The notes under the pieces were generated by a model, which searched no databases, had not been told where the DNA came from, and saw only the letters and a program-made list of their open reading frames with translations. Below, piece by piece: positions 8,787-16,327 of a stretch of 64,000 nt of DNA; position 1 is the first letter of the stretch, and each line of letters starts with the position of its first letter. The translations under genes were made by a program, and so were the position numbers. The stretch is from JALEFZ01 sp964564415. GTDB lineage: Bacteria; Bacteroidota; Bacteroidia; J057. Where the stretch lies: assembly GCA_964564415.1 (NCBI GenBank), contig CAZMAV010000022.1, positions 1-64,000 on the forward strand, written 5' to 3'.

Positions 8787-9581
8787 TCAAGAGGAAGAGG
8801 ATATGCTTTCTTCCTTGGCCTCCTTTTTCCGTAGAAGGTTCTTCTGATAGCGACTTTGGACCAGGTCTGTAATGACAAGGACCACGAGGATGAAGTAAAA
8901 GGTAGCCTTGCTCAAGGCCGTAATCTCGTAGCCGAAGAAGTGGAGGTGGGCCATGTGCCCACCCTCTGATACCAGCATGATGCCTACCAGGAAGAGGATA
9001 AAGAGCCCCAGAACTTCATACATGCGGTTTTTAGCTAGGAAGGTGGATATGCGATCGGCCAACCAGATCATGAGCAGACCTCCCACGACGATAGCTGCCG
9101 CCATTACCCAAAAATTATCAGTAAGGGCTATGGCCGAAAGGATAGAATCAAAAGAAAAAACAAGGTTCATCAAGACGATGGCGGCAATTACCTTACCCTC
9201 AGCCTTGGGTTCCTGAGCCTCTTCATGGCCTTCTTCTTCCAAAGTTAGCATGTGCCAGATTTCCTTGATGGCCGTGTAGATGATGAATCCCCCACCCAAT
9301 AGTACAATGACTGATTCCAGGTTGAAAGCCCCTTCAGCAACTCCCTCAATGTTGAAGGAGTAAAAGGGAGTTTCGAAGGCATCGATGACGGCGATGACGA
9401 CAAACAATAGGATGACACGAAGCGCAATGGCAATACCGATGCCCAATTTACGGATGTATCCCTGTCGGTCCTCAGGGGCTTTACGGGACTCCAAAGAGAT
9501 ATAAAGGAGGTTGTCAAAGCCCAAAACCGCCTGCAGCATGATAAGCATGAAAAAGGTAAAAACGATGTTGAGGATTTCCAT
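8787..9581 (-). CDS. TerC/Alx-family integral membrane protein
   Basis: 264 residues, about seven hydrophobic segments. The family signature is clear: QAVLGFDNLLYISLES near the N-terminus and NLVFSFDSILSAIALT mid-protein, with the paired acidic residues (GFDN, FSFDS) thought to sit in the metal path. Family members (TerC, Alx, MeeF/MeeY types) are linked to manganese export, metalation of exported proteins and tellurium resistance. No ter cluster is nearby, so a metal-homeostasis role is more likely than tellurite resistance. It is monocistronic, with convergent neighbours downstream. I looked for a yybP-ykoY riboswitch upstream and saw none. Confidence 0.92.
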   Translation of the reverse strand: MEILNIVFTFFMLIMLQAVLGFDNLLYISLESRKAPEDRQGYIRKLGIGIAIALRVILLFVVIAVIDAFETPFYSFNIEGVAEGAFNLESVIVLLGGGFIIYTAIKEIWHMLTLEEEGHEEAQEPKAEGKVIAAIVLMNLVFSFDSILSAIALTDNFWVMAAAIVVGGLLMIWLADRISTFLAKNRMYEVLGLFILFLVGIMLVSEGGHMAHLHFFGYEITALSKATFYFILVVLVITDLVQSRYQKNLLRKKEAKEESISSSS

Positions 9582-9756
9582 GTCCTGTGATTGAGGGGTT
9601 AGTGGTCTGAAAGCGGTCGGAAAATAGGAAGATTTTTCCAGAGTCGAAAAAGGATTCTTTCTATGCTAATGGCGCCAAAGTTAAAAGTGAAATCCTATCT
9701 CCCCAACCTCGATTGGAAATCCTCTGCAAGTGCTGATCAAAAGGGGAGGCCAGCTT

Positions 9757-10779
9757 TCAGGCTTTTGACTCTTTTTTATGGGCAACTTCTTCATTCTCCT
9801 CTGATGATCTGATCTTCAATACCACATTGCCCTTTTTATGCCCAAGGTCCACATAGGCATGTGCATCGGCAGCTTTTTCCAGGGGAAAACTTTTGTCGAT
9901 AACGGGAATCCATTTCCCTTCTTCCATGAGTGTACGGAAAAAAAGAAGGTCATCGCGCTTCTTTTCAGGAGACCGGAGCCCAGTCGCCATGAAGAGAGAC
10001 TTCTTTCCCTTTTTACTGCCGGAAAGCATAGAAAAGAGATGACCCAAGGAGGGGACGGTTGACAGGTATTTTCCATTGGGTTTAAGGACTTTCTTGACAG
10101 CAGAAAATGAACTCATGCCTACTGCATCAAAGATAATGTCATAGGCCACTGTGGAGTGAGTAAAATCTTCCTGCTGATAATCTATGCAGTGGTCCGCGCC
10201 CAGGGATTGAAGCAGAGAATGGGAAGACTGGCTAGCGACAGCACTTACCTCGGCTCCAAAATACTTGGCGAGTTGGACGGCGGCAGATCCTACAGCTCCG
10301 GAAGCTCCATTGATAAGTATGTGCTCGCCTTCTTTGATTTCTCCTAGGTCTCGGAGGTAGGGGAGGGCGGTGAGGGCTCCATCGGGAATGGCAGCGGCCT
10401 CCTCAAAGCTGAAGCCTTCCGGTATTTCGATAATAGCAGCCTCAGAATCTACACAAATGTATTCGCAGTTGGTCCCTTGCTCTGGGCTGATCGTTCCAAA
10501 AACAGCCTCCCCTCCTTTAAAGAGCTTGACCTCATGGCCGCAACGGTCCACCACTCCGGCAAAATCTCCTCCCAGTCCCTGCTTGCTGGGCTTAAAGAGA
10601 CCAGCGGCCAGGCGGGCTATAAAAGGCTTTCCCATGCGAAATTGACTGTCGGTGCGGGTCACCGTGGTGGCATAGAGACGAACCCTCACCTCAATGGCCC
10701 TAGGCTCAGGTTTTTCTTCCTCTACGATTTGTAGGACTGAGGGAGGCCCAAATTGTCGATATTTAATGGCTTTCATCAT
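9757..10779 (-). CDS. MDR-family NAD(P)-dependent oxidoreductase (quinone reductase/alcohol dehydrogenase-like)
   Basis: 340 residues from the ATG at 10779; the open frame runs further upstream but would overlap the HTH gene. An N-terminal GroES-like domain opens with MKAIKYRQFGPPSVLQI and contains GGDFAGVV. The Rossmann motif is NGASGAVGSAAVQLAKY at about residue 150, followed by VAYDIIFDAVG. The catalytic zinc cysteine/histidine set of classical alcohol dehydrogenases is not evident, which fits the zinc-independent quinone oxidoreductase branch. It starts about 20 bp after the HTH regulator, so the two are probably one transcript. Substrate unknown. Confidence 0.85.
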   Translation of the reverse strand: MMKAIKYRQFGPPSVLQIVEEEKPEPRAIEVRVRLYATTVTRTDSQFRMGKPFIARLAAGLFKPSKQGLGGDFAGVVDRCGHEVKLFKGGEAVFGTISPEQGTNCEYICVDSEAAIIEIPEGFSFEEAAAIPDGALTALPYLRDLGEIKEGEHILINGASGAVGSAAVQLAKYFGAEVSAVASQSSHSLLQSLGADHCIDYQQEDFTHSTVAYDIIFDAVGMSSFSAVKKVLKPNGKYLSTVPSLGHLFSMLSGSKKGKKSLFMATGLRSPEKKRDDLLFFRTLMEEGKWIPVIDKSFPLEKAADAHAYVDLGHKKGNVVLKIRSSEENEEVAHKKESKA

Positions 10780-10798
10780 CTTTGTACGATTAAGTTTG

Positions 10799-11029
10799 TT
10801 AGGTGTCGAGGTCGGGATGATAGGTAAAAACCTCTTCCAGAGGCCTTCCAAAGGCATAGGCAATGCGAAAGGCCAGCTCCAAAGAGGGAGAATAACGCGA
10901 TTTTTCGATGGCCATGATGGTCTGTCGGGTTACCCCAACTTTCTCAGCCAGGGCCTGCTGGGTCATTTCATTAGCATGAAAGCGGAGGGCACGGATATTG
11001 TTGCTAATAAAGCTCTTCTTTTTTGCCAT
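10799..11029 (-). CDS. XRE-family HTH transcriptional regulator, small
   Basis: 76 residues from the ATG at 11027-11029 (MAKKKSFISNNIRALRF). An HTH_3 domain spans most of the protein: MTQQALAEKVGVTRQTIMAIEKSRYSPSLELAFRIA, the usual helix-turn-helix plus scaffold. Small stand-alone regulators of this kind commonly sit beside a membrane protein of the type found immediately upstream, one base apart from this start. The downstream MDR oxidoreductase is likely in the same transcript. DNA target not visible. Confidence 0.88.
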   Translation of the reverse strand: MAKKKSFISNNIRALRFHANEMTQQALAEKVGVTRQTIMAIEKSRYSPSLELAFRIAYAFGRPLEEVFTYHPDLDT

Positions 11030-11030
11030 G

Positions 11031-11321
11031 CTAAAATCCCCTCCGATAACTGATGATAGGAGAAAGCTCACCTACAGCATCAGCTATCAACCCACTCATC
11101 AACAGTACAGCAAACATATAAGAAGGTGGGCTTTCGTAGGCAAGTACGCCCATGGCCAGCATAAATCCGATGACAAATATCCAGTGAGAATTTCGTAGGG
11201 CACGCAGTTCAATCATATGATCCCTTTCATCTTCCACCTTGGGCTCCTCCTCTCCGCTGATGATCCTATGGATGATCACAAAAAGGATTTGAAGCAATAT
11301 TTGGGCGGCAATGGAGACCAA
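11031..11321 (-). CDS. Small membrane protein partner of the HTH regulator, 5' end uncertain
   Basis: The ATG-less upstream frame extends with QRRISDLRQSLLAFVLVSIAAQ, a plausible first helix, back to a TGA near 11400, but has no ATG before the Met in the marked frame. The protein has about four hydrophobic segments and an acidic loop (EEEPKVEDERD). It resembles the DUF2178-like partners often paired with small XRE regulators (memory-based). Its 5' part overlaps the exonuclease remnant, and a deletion appears to have joined the two, possibly removing the native start. The frame is intact from the marked start to the stop. Confidence 0.6.
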   Translation of the reverse strand: MVSIAAQILLQILFVIIHRIISGEEEPKVEDERDHMIELRALRNSHWIFVIGFMLAMGVLAYESPPSYMFAVLLMSGLIADAVGELSPIISYRRGF

Positions 11322-11467
11322 GACGAATGCCAGGAGGCTTTGACGAAGATCTGAAATTCTTCGTTGATTTTGATGGCATCGATTTCAATGATTTCCTGCC
11401 TGTGTCGGATGGGGCTTTTCCAGCAGGTAGCTTCCAGATCGAAGATGATATAATTCATGGAAGACAA
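11276..11467 (-). pseudogene. N-terminal remnant of a DEDD-type 3'-5' exonuclease
   Basis: The first 38 residues, MNYIIFDLEATCW and then QEIIEIDAIKINEEF, match the Exo I motif (D-x-E in FDLEATCW) of ERI1-like exonucleases, which are normally about 180 residues. After EEFQI the frame loses resemblance and ends within the membrane-protein gene. The remaining catalytic motifs are absent. A deletion fusing the start of this gene to the neighbour is the simplest reading. Confidence 0.6.
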
Positions 11468-11470
11468 AGT

Positions 11471-11508
11471 AAAAGGTCCCCAAGGCTTTGTACCTGAGGG
11501 GACCTTTT
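11471..11508 (-). terminator. Strong intrinsic terminator after nuoB
   Basis: AAAAGGTCCCC and GGGGACCTTTT form a perfect 11-bp stem with a 16-base loop, in the 12 bp window just after the nuoB stop. The A/T flanks allow function in both directions. It indicates the nuoAB transcript ends here. Confidence 0.8.
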
Positions 11509-11520
11509 CAAATATTTTGA

Positions 11521-12003
11521 TTAGTCCTGAAGGACAGAGTGTTCGGTTCTGATTTTTTCCTGGATGGAATTGAGGGCGTGAATGACTGTCTCTGGTCTTG
11601 GAGGACAGCCAGGGATATACACATCCACTGGGAGGAAGTTATCCACACCTTGTACTACTCCATATACCCGGTGCATACCTCCGGTAGAGGCGCAGGCACC
11701 CATGGCAATGCACCATTTGGGGTCTGGCATCTGGTCCCAGATCCGCTTGATAGAATGAGACATTTTGTAGGTGGTCCATCCGGCTACGATCATCAGGTCG
11801 GCCTGACGAGGAGAAAAGCGGAAGACCTCACTCCCGAATCGGGATACGTCATATTGGGGTCCTGCCATGGCCATCATCTCGATGGCGCAGCAAGCCAGGC
11901 CCATGGGCATGGGCCAAACGGAGTTTGAACGGGCCCAATTGGTCAAAAAGTCGATTGAAGAGAGCAGATAACCTTGTTTGGCGAGTGCTTTTTCTATTCC
12001 CAT
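11521..12003 (-). CDS. nuoB: NADH-quinone oxidoreductase subunit B
   Basis: 160 residues, the usual length of NuoB. Cys38 and Cys39 (GLACCAIEMM), Cys104 (MGACAS) and Cys133 (IPGCPPRPE) are the four ligands of cluster N2, the last iron-sulfur centre before quinone in complex I. It follows nuoA by 72 bp in the order A-B. No nuoC or nuoD follows; instead a strong terminator lies 12 bp after the stop. The only other complex I gene in the window is nuoG, 40 kb away. High confidence in identity. Confidence 0.97.
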   Translation of the reverse strand: MGIEKALAKQGYLLSSIDFLTNWARSNSVWPMPMGLACCAIEMMAMAGPQYDVSRFGSEVFRFSPRQADLMIVAGWTTYKMSHSIKRIWDQMPDPKWCIAMGACASTGGMHRVYGVVQGVDNFLPVDVYIPGCPPRPETVIHALNSIQEKIRTEHSVLQD

Positions 12004-12075
12004 AATGCTTACATGCTGTGGCAGGTAATTCCTGCTTTTCCCTATATTAACAAAAGATGATATGAATTGTTGGAA

Positions 12076-12462
12076 TCAACCCCAGTCGAGTCCTCCTTTT
12101 TTGAAGACATAGATATAGCCGACAAAGAGAATCCCCACGAAGATCATCATTTCTACGAAGGGGAATATGCCATAAGCATCCAGGAGCTGGGTGTATTGGA
12201 CGGCCCAGGGGTACATGAAGACGACTTCTATATCGAAGAGGATAAATAACATGGCCACGAGGTAAAACTTTACCGAAAATCTCTCTCTGGCCGTTCCTAC
12301 AGGGTCCATTCCACTCTCGTAGGCTCCTTCCTTCCTGAGGTTGGGGCGTAGGGGACCCATCCAGCGGGATAGGTTGGCGAGTAGCCATCCGATGCCACCC
12401 GCTAACAGGATAAGGCCAAAGATGGGAACGTAGGTGGATATGGTCGAATTCAACAGTGTCAT
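12076..12462 (-). CDS. nuoA: NADH-quinone oxidoreductase subunit A
   Basis: 128 residues, with three membrane helices in the usual places. The conserved loop is KEGAYESGMDPVGTARERFSV, including the E-x-G motif of NuoA/ND3, followed by the signature VAMLFILFDIEVVFMYPWA with its buried acidic residues. It is a membrane subunit at the junction of the peripheral and membrane arms of complex I. It heads a two-gene nuoAB unit and is separated from the upstream small gene by a terminator at 12515-12544. Confidence 0.97.
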   Translation of the reverse strand: MTLLNSTISTYVPIFGLILLAGGIGWLLANLSRWMGPLRPNLRKEGAYESGMDPVGTARERFSVKFYLVAMLFILFDIEVVFMYPWAVQYTQLLDAYGIFPFVEMMIFVGILFVGYIYVFKKGGLDWG

Positions 12463-12514
12463 ATCTATCGTCTAGTTATAGATGGCAAGTTATCTACATA
12501 TCTGCTGAAAAGCC

Positions 12515-12544
12515 AAAAAAATAGGGAAGCATTATTGCCTCCCT
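12515..12544 (-). terminator. Intrinsic terminator of the small upstream gene
   Basis: On the minus strand, AGGGAGGCA, a 4-base ATAA loop and TGCTTCCCT form an 8-9-bp stem with one G-T pair, followed by ATTTTTTT. It lies 26 bp after the stop at 12570. Confidence 0.75.
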
Positions 12545-12569
12545 TAGTCATGTAAGCTGTTTCTGAATT

Positions 12570-12809
12570 CTAGTTCGTGGAGACGTTGGTCATATCTTCC
12601 AATTGGCGGATCATACGGGTCAGTTTGCGATTCTGACGCTCTCCGAGGTTGCGAACCCCCACGCGCTCGGCCTCGTGGATCATGTCCATGCGGTCGCCGA
12701 TTTCACGAAAGTTGAGAAAAGTAGATTCACCCCTCTTATTGCGTACAATCTCTTTATCAAGAAACTGCTTAGTAGCCAGAACTTTGGCAGTAAGTTCCTG
12801 AGTGTTCAT
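12570..12809 (-). CDS. Small conserved-looking protein of unknown function
   Basis: 79 residues from MNTQELTAKV. Highly charged and predicted mostly helical: VLATKQFLDKEIVRNKRGES, then FREIGDRMDMIHEAERVGVRN, ending LTRMIRQLEDMTNVSTN. No signal peptide and no cysteine. It is isolated from its neighbours by a strong own terminator downstream and a 225-bp AT-rich gap upstream, which favours a real, separately transcribed gene. The regular heptad-like spacing could indicate a short coiled coil, but that is only an impression. I do not recognise a family. Confidence 0.6.
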   Translation of the reverse strand: MNTQELTAKVLATKQFLDKEIVRNKRGESTFLNFREIGDRMDMIHEAERVGVRNLGERQNRKLTRMIRQLEDMTNVSTN

Positions 12810-13040
12810 AAACAATTAAAAATTTTAGACATACTAAACCTAAAGTGACCATAAAAATAATATTTATTTATCGTTAACGCAAGTAATATTTTCAAAAATA
12901 TTAATGATTTATTAAAAATACCCTGCATTTTCCGAAAACTATTACGCTGTGTTGATATTTATGCACATTCATATTAAAAATATGTTAATATCAAGATATG
13001 GGATGTGGAAATCTAAATTCCCCATTTTTTTCCTCTCAGT

Positions 13041-13601
13041 TTACTTCCGGGGAAATTTCATTGGATATTCTGGATTTACCTGACCTTTCGAAATTTTGTT
13101 AAGTCGTGATTTAACTATCCTTTTTCTCAGTCCCGAGAGGTAATCCGTAAAGAGTACCCCCTCCAGGTGGTCGTACTCGTGCTGGACAATGCGGGCATGC
13201 ATGCCCTCAAAGACCTCAATATGCTCGTCAAAATTTTGATCGTAGTACTTTAAGCGGATCGTCTCAGGCCTCCAGACATCTTCCCTGATGTCGGGGATGG
13301 ACAGGCAGCCTTCCTCATAGGGCCATTCTTCTCCCTGTTCGGTAAGCTTAAGGGGATTGATAAAGACCTTCTTGAAGCCCTCCATGATTTCGTCCCCAAT
13401 GGGTTCAAGGGGACTTCCATCCACCACAAAAATCCGCAGGGGCAGGTTGACTTGGGGGGCTGCCAGGCCTACGCCATTGGCATGGTACATGGTCTCAAAC
13501 ATATCTGAAATGACCTTGTCCAGGTCGGCATGGTCGGGCTTTACTTCCTTTGCTTCCTCTCTGAGTCCCTGATGTCCGTAACTCAATATGGGTAAAATCA
13601 T
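13041..13601 (-). CDS. def: Peptide deformylase
   Basis: 186 residues from MILPILSYGHQGLREEA, a better start than the upstream in-frame ATG at 13703. All three family motifs are present: GVGLAAPQ (residues 43-50), EGCLS (97-101, metal-binding Cys) and HEYDH (141-145, two metal His plus catalytic Glu). It removes the formyl group from the N-terminal methionine of nascent proteins. The C-terminal KFPRK tail is short. Its length fits type I Bacteroidota deformylases. Between it and the small gene lies a 225-bp AT-rich region without features. Confidence 0.96.
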   Translation of the reverse strand: MILPILSYGHQGLREEAKEVKPDHADLDKVISDMFETMYHANGVGLAAPQVNLPLRIFVVDGSPLEPIGDEIMEGFKKVFINPLKLTEQGEEWPYEEGCLSIPDIREDVWRPETIRLKYYDQNFDEHIEVFEGMHARIVQHEYDHLEGVLFTDYLSGLRKRIVKSRLNKISKGQVNPEYPMKFPRK

Positions 13602-13737
13602 CGCTTTTCTTTGAATTATCCAGCTATGGCTTTGTTTTTCTAAAGCATTATTTCCAACCAAATAAAAACGGGTAAAGTTGGGATTTTCATGCAAAAAGAC
13701 CAAAAGCCCATCAGGTTTTTTGGAACAAGGGCCTAGC

Positions 13738-14571
13738 TTAGACCGGCACCACCATCACGGGGATGTCCAAGTGGTTGACCAAGGCTTCGGAGACACTGCC
13801 TACCAGGATTCGCTGGAAACTATGCTCGGGATAATTGGCCAGGGCTACCAGATCGGCACCCAGGCGCTCGGCCGCTTCGCGGATACCCGCCTCCGCAGAG
13901 ATGTCCCTAACTTCGTGGCGGACAATTTTAGAGCTATGGGCCTTCGCCAGCCAGGAGTCTACTCTTTCTATTTCTTCTTCTTCGACCTCTCCCTTCAAAA
14001 AGAGGTTGACATGGACCATGTGGATTTCTCCTTCAAAATAGCTGGCCCATTGGTCGATGAAAGTAAAAGCCTTTTCTGAAAGTGCCTTGTAATCGGTGGC
14101 GAAGACGATTCGGCTGAAGGTGATTTCCTCCGGCAATTTCTTGACGGTGATAGAAGGGCAGGGGGCACGACGGATGATTTTCTGTGCATTGGAACCGTAC
14201 AGCCATTCGTTGATCCCACCCAGGCCATGGGTACCCATGACGAGGAGGTCGATCTCTTGTTCTTCAATCACATCCAAGACCAGGGGGACGATGTCCCCCG
14301 GCCCGTAGGTGGTACTGACAGGAATGTTTTTCTTCTCGAATTCCCGGGTGAGTTTGGCGAATTCCCTCAGGGCTACATTTTCCCAGAATCCCGACTCCGG
14401 ATATCTCTCCTTCTCTTCCTCGGTGAGGGTATGCCAGAGGGGATGGATAAAGACGCGGTTGAGCAGGTGAACTTCAGCCTCAAGTGCCGGAGCCAATATG
14501 TGGGCGTAGTCGCTGCCTTTTTTGCCGCAGGTCGAAAAGTCTGTAGGGACCAGGATGTGTCGAATATTCAT
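13738..14571 (-). CDS. Universal stress protein, two tandem Usp domains
   Basis: 277 residues with two alpha/beta Usp folds. Domain 1 opens with IRHILVPTDFSTCG and contains LLVMGTHGLGGINEWLYGSN, the nucleotide-binding G-x2-G-x9-G(S/T) pattern. Domain 2 begins near FSRIVFATDYKALSEKAF and ends LVGSVSEALVNHLDIPVMVV; its loop lacks the complete glycine pattern, so nucleotide binding may be retained only in domain 1. Usp proteins aid survival under stress and may bind ATP. A second tandem-Usp gene lies upstream, separated by a terminator, so the two are transcribed separately. Confidence 0.93.
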   Translation of the reverse strand: MNIRHILVPTDFSTCGKKGSDYAHILAPALEAEVHLLNRVFIHPLWHTLTEEEKERYPESGFWENVALREFAKLTREFEKKNIPVSTTYGPGDIVPLVLDVIEEQEIDLLVMGTHGLGGINEWLYGSNAQKIIRRAPCPSITVKKLPEEITFSRIVFATDYKALSEKAFTFIDQWASYFEGEIHMVHVNLFLKGEVEEEEIERVDSWLAKAHSSKIVRHEVRDISAEAGIREAAERLGADLVALANYPEHSFQRILVGSVSEALVNHLDIPVMVVPV

Positions 14572-14615
14572 GGATAAGGGGTATTTACCGCTTGAAAATC
14601 CGTAAAAATCGGGTA

Positions 14616-14672
14616 AAATAAAAAGCGGGAAAATGGCAGGCTTCCTAATAAGAGGGCCTGCTGCATTTTCCC
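14616..14672 (-). terminator. Intrinsic terminator after the upstream universal stress gene
   Basis: On the minus strand a GGGAAAATG-side arm pairs with CATTTTCCC through a GC-rich stem (AGCAGGC with GCCTGC), then CGCTTTTTATTTT follows. About 15 bp of stem with a two-base bulge, 24 bp after the stop of the 14696 gene. Confidence 0.8.
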
Positions 14673-14695
14673 ACCAGCTTATGACTCAGTGTTAT

Positions 14696-15649
14696 TTATC
14701 CTTGACTGCTCTTTCTGGAGCTTTCCTGTAGTTGAGATTCGGAGGCCTCAGCTGCAGGAGTCTTAACCACGAGGAGGGGCAGTTCTTTGGTGAGTCCCAG
14801 TACCTGCTCAGTAAAGCTACCCAGGAAGAAGACATCGAGGTCATTGTGTCCTTTGGCTCCCATGACTAGGAGATCGCTGCCGTTATTTTCGACGTATTTG
14901 ACGATTTCGTGGGCCAATGTCGTATCACCCCTTTCGAGGAGGACCTGCCTTACTTCCAAGCCTTCCAGAGAGGGCTCTTCTTTGAGGAAGCGGTCCAGAA
15001 AGTCCTTGAGGTTGTCCCTGAAGTACTGGTCAAATTGATCTTCCGTTCTTCCGATCCGGCTGTGAAGGGTCTGAGGAATGTCGTAGACATGAAGGACTTC
15101 AACGGCGGTATCGCCTCCGTTTCGCTTGGCCAGGGCAGCTGCCTTTTGTAGGGCCCACTGGCTATTGCTGGAAAAGTCCACCCCCACGACGATCCTTTTG
15201 AGAGGGGGAAGGTCCCTGTCAGGCACAAAGAGGACATCACAGTCGGCCCGGCGCACAAATCGACGGGCAGAAAGGGCATGGTTAAAATGGGGACCCCTCC
15301 TTCCCAAAATGGCCAGGTCTATCCGCTTGACCTTGATCCAGTGCAGCAACTGCTTGGTCACACCTCCTTCCTGGACATCGTACTGGCGGTCAAAATTGAA
15401 GTTCCCAAAGATGGGTTCTATAATGCCCTCCATGTTGATTTCTACCTGCTCATCCACGGGAACTTCCTCCCTTATGCCAAAGTTATCCATCATGAATACC
15501 GGCATATCGAGGGAAGGACTGACATGGAGGAAGTAAACACTCTCCGGCATCAAAATTCCTGCCTGCTCCTTGAGGTAGTCCAGGATACGCTGGTCGAATC
15601 CGGTCAGGTCCATGCCGACCATTATTCGATTATAATCATTGTTTTTCAT
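14696..15649 (-). CDS. Universal stress protein, two tandem Usp domains
   Basis: 317 residues from the ATG at 15649 (MKNNDYNRIMVGMDLT); an in-frame ATG at 15673 adds eight residues. Domain 1 runs to about residue 150 and contains LAILGRRG. Domain 2 begins RIVVGVDFSSNSQWALQKA and contains DLLVMGAKGHNDLDVFFLGS, the G-x2-G-x9-G-S nucleotide loop. A serine-rich tail (AAEASESQLQESSRKSSQG) follows. Paralogous to the 13738 gene, which is divergent in sequence, so the duplication is old. It has its own terminator. Confidence 0.93.
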   Translation of the reverse strand: MKNNDYNRIMVGMDLTGFDQRILDYLKEQAGILMPESVYFLHVSPSLDMPVFMMDNFGIREEVPVDEQVEINMEGIIEPIFGNFNFDRQYDVQEGGVTKQLLHWIKVKRIDLAILGRRGPHFNHALSARRFVRRADCDVLFVPDRDLPPLKRIVVGVDFSSNSQWALQKAAALAKRNGGDTAVEVLHVYDIPQTLHSRIGRTEDQFDQYFRDNLKDFLDRFLKEEPSLEGLEVRQVLLERGDTTLAHEIVKYVENNGSDLLVMGAKGHNDLDVFFLGSFTEQVLGLTKELPLLVVKTPAAEASESQLQESSRKSSQG

Positions 15650-15968
15650 CGCAGTAGTTTTAAGCGTCTTCATCGTACATCTGTATGATTTTCATCTATC
15701 AATTTAGGTCTTCAATCAGAGATTTCAAGTGAGAAAAACAGAGAGGAGCATATGATTTTTCTTATGGCTGGGAATGACATCCTCTGGGTCTACTTCGATA
15801 CATCACGATGGATTGCAGGCTGAAATGGGTGTTAAGGCTATTTTTTTCCTACATATTTATAGGGATGGTAATCTTTGTGGTCGATTTAATTTCGGATAAA
15901 ATGGGGCATCAGGAAATACCCCTTACCAGGCCCGGCAGGGCTGCGCCATCCAAATCGGGTCGTTTCTT
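15650..15968. other. Divergent intergenic region
   Basis: About 320 bp between the minus-strand stress gene and the plus-strand regulator remnant. No gene; GC content falls in the last 60 bases. No promoter with both boxes could be drawn. Confidence 0.5.
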
Positions 15969-16006
15969 GGTTTACTTTTGTATATTTTTTATAAAATCAG
16001 TAAACC
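15969..16006 (+). promoter_or_regulatory. Possible operator/promoter of the XRE remnant
   Basis: GGTTTAC at 15969 and GTAAACC at 16000-16006 form a perfect 7-bp inverted repeat about 24 bp apart. Inside it lies TACTTTTG (15973-15980), matching the Bacteroidota -7 consensus TANNTTTG; no matching TTTG box was found upstream. The dyad lies 35 bp before a helix-turn-helix gene, so autoregulation is a reasonable inference. Confidence 0.35.
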
Positions 16007-16040
16007 TAAAATTAATCTCAATAGCTTCTACTCTCAAGTC

Positions 16041-16315
16041 GTGAATTCAGTATTTGCCTATCGTGTAAAATCAGCTCGCATACAAAAAGGTGTCACCCAG
16101 TCACAACTGGCAGAGGCCCTTGGTATTAGCAAGCAGGCCATTAGCCAATATGAAAACGGAAAAAAAAGCCGGAAAGCAAGACCCTTATTGCAATGGCCAG
16201 GTATTTCAATAAGTCCGTTGACTTTTTTCTACGCCCTGCCATGACCTCATTGGAAAATGTCGAATTTCGAAAAAGAGCTTCCCTCAAGGGCAAAAAGCTT
16301 GAAGCAGTTAAAGCT
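16041..16315 (+). pseudogene. Frameshifted, truncated XRE regulator of the ImmA/IrrE-associated type
   Basis: A GTG at 16041 starts an HTH_3 domain (RVKSARIQKGVTQSQLAEAL, then SKQAISQYENGKK). The frame then breaks at an 8-A run (16160-16167); one extra A restores KPESKTLIAMARYFNKSVDFF and LENVEFRKRASLKGKKLEAVK, which is the linker of long XRE proteins that carry a C-terminal HExxH ImmA/IrrE domain. That domain, about 250 residues, is absent: the sequence runs straight into the stop region of the convergent amylase. So there are two lesions, a homopolymer indel that may be a read error and a real truncation. Confidence 0.65.
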
Positions 16316-16327
16316 TCTGGACTTCTG

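Noticed and set aside
9582..9756. yybP-ykoY-type manganese riboswitch upstream of terC
   Set aside because: I looked for the usual stem arrangement and conserved loops and did not find them.
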